From contig NC_004463.1 of assembly GCF_000011365.1 (NCBI RefSeq), positions 5,442,001-5,506,000 on the forward strand: DNA of 64,000 nt, in the 5' to 3' direction. The notes beneath the pieces were generated by a model. It was given only the letters and a program-made list of their open reading frames with translations, had not been told where the DNA came from and did no database searches. Source of the stretch: Bradyrhizobium diazoefficiens USDA 110. Its GTDB lineage: Bacteria > Pseudomonadota > Alphaproteobacteria > Rhizobiales > Xanthobacteraceae. Each line of letters starts with the position of its first letter. Positions within the stretch are counted from its first letter, which is position 1. Shown here piece by piece: positions 63,965-64,000 of the stretch. The translations under genes were made by a program, and so were the position numbers.

Positions 63965-64000
63965 ATGTCCGTCCAGCCCGCCCGCCCCCCCTTCCCGGAA
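63965..64000 (+). CDS. start of a gene running off the right edge (tentative)
   Basis: ATG at 63965 opens a frame of twelve codons (MSVQPARPPFPE) to the window end, preceded by GGAAAC eight bases upstream and an AT-rich stretch (attgcaataat) that could hold a promoter. Divergent from the thioesterase gene. Too short to identify. Confidence 0.35.
   Translation, partial: MSVQPARPPFPE

Overview
The window looks like a chromosomal segment of a Bradyrhizobium-type alphaproteobacterium. The evidence is the high GC content and codon use, the gene sequences (nuoA-J, tig-clpP-clpX-lon, glnB-glnA, rplM-rpsI), GTG/TTG starts behind strong Shine-Dalgarno sequences, and short palindromic intergenic repeats of the kind common in that genus. 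The assignment is by recognition; no database was searched.

Region 1 (1-10112, minus strand) is the respiratory complex I operon, read right to left: nuoA, B, C, D, an FkbM-type methyltransferase gene, nuoE, a small membrane-protein gene, nuoF, G, H, I and the 5' part of nuoJ, which runs off the left edge. A palindromic repeat sits between nuoI and nuoJ, flanked by a 14-bp direct repeat that duplicates the first codons of nuoJ. Region 2 (10113-18700) holds a TonB-dependent siderophore receptor with what looks like a decayed PepSY gene downstream, a MarR regulator divergent from a Rieske oxygenase and an MFS transporter, a small membrane protein, an FkbM methyltransferase with a C-terminal SEC-C zinc motif, tRNA-Asp and an HU-type protein. 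pepT follows.

Region 3 (20204-35321) is a heavy-metal resistance island: a CDF-like transporter divergent from an ECF sigma factor with an NrsF-type membrane anti-sigma factor, small exported Cys/His-rich proteins, a CusBA-type Cu/Ag RND pump, a CzcCBA-type divalent-cation RND pump, and a His-rich CDF exporter. Two sites with the same promoter-like sequence (CTGTAACC-N16-CGAACT), one before the sigma gene and one before the gene after nrsF, suggest an autoregulated metal-stress regulon. The pumps' three Met ligands (CusA) and the D402/D408/E415 triad (CzcA) are intact. Only one outer-membrane factor gene is present for two pumps.

Region 4 (35373-46101) has a SAM methyltransferase, an OafA-type acyltransferase with an SGNH domain, tRNA-Val, a GFA-family protein, and the proteostasis block lon, clpX, clpP, tig (all minus), then tRNA-Leu. 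Region 5 (46256-64000) carries a Tat-exported multicopper-oxidase homologue that has lost most copper ligands, nnr (NAD(P)HX repair), glnB-glnA with a candidate sigma-54 promoter, a periplasmic asparaginase, an nfeD-slipin pair, a tautomerase divergent from a GlxA-type regulator, cytochrome b561, an EF-hand protein with a doubtful 5' end, a class I glutamine amidotransferase-type hydrolase, an AI-2E-type permease, a monooxygenase-fold protein, a diguanylate cyclase, rplM-rpsI and a PaaI thioesterase.

Most of the window is ordinary core genome. I did not find a convincing wholly new system. The parts most worth a second look are the ECF/NrsF metal regulon with its duplicated promoter, the hairpin covering a ribosome binding site next to it, the repeat insertion at the nuoJ start, the methyltransferase inside the nuo operon, and the apparently copper-dead multicopper oxidase.
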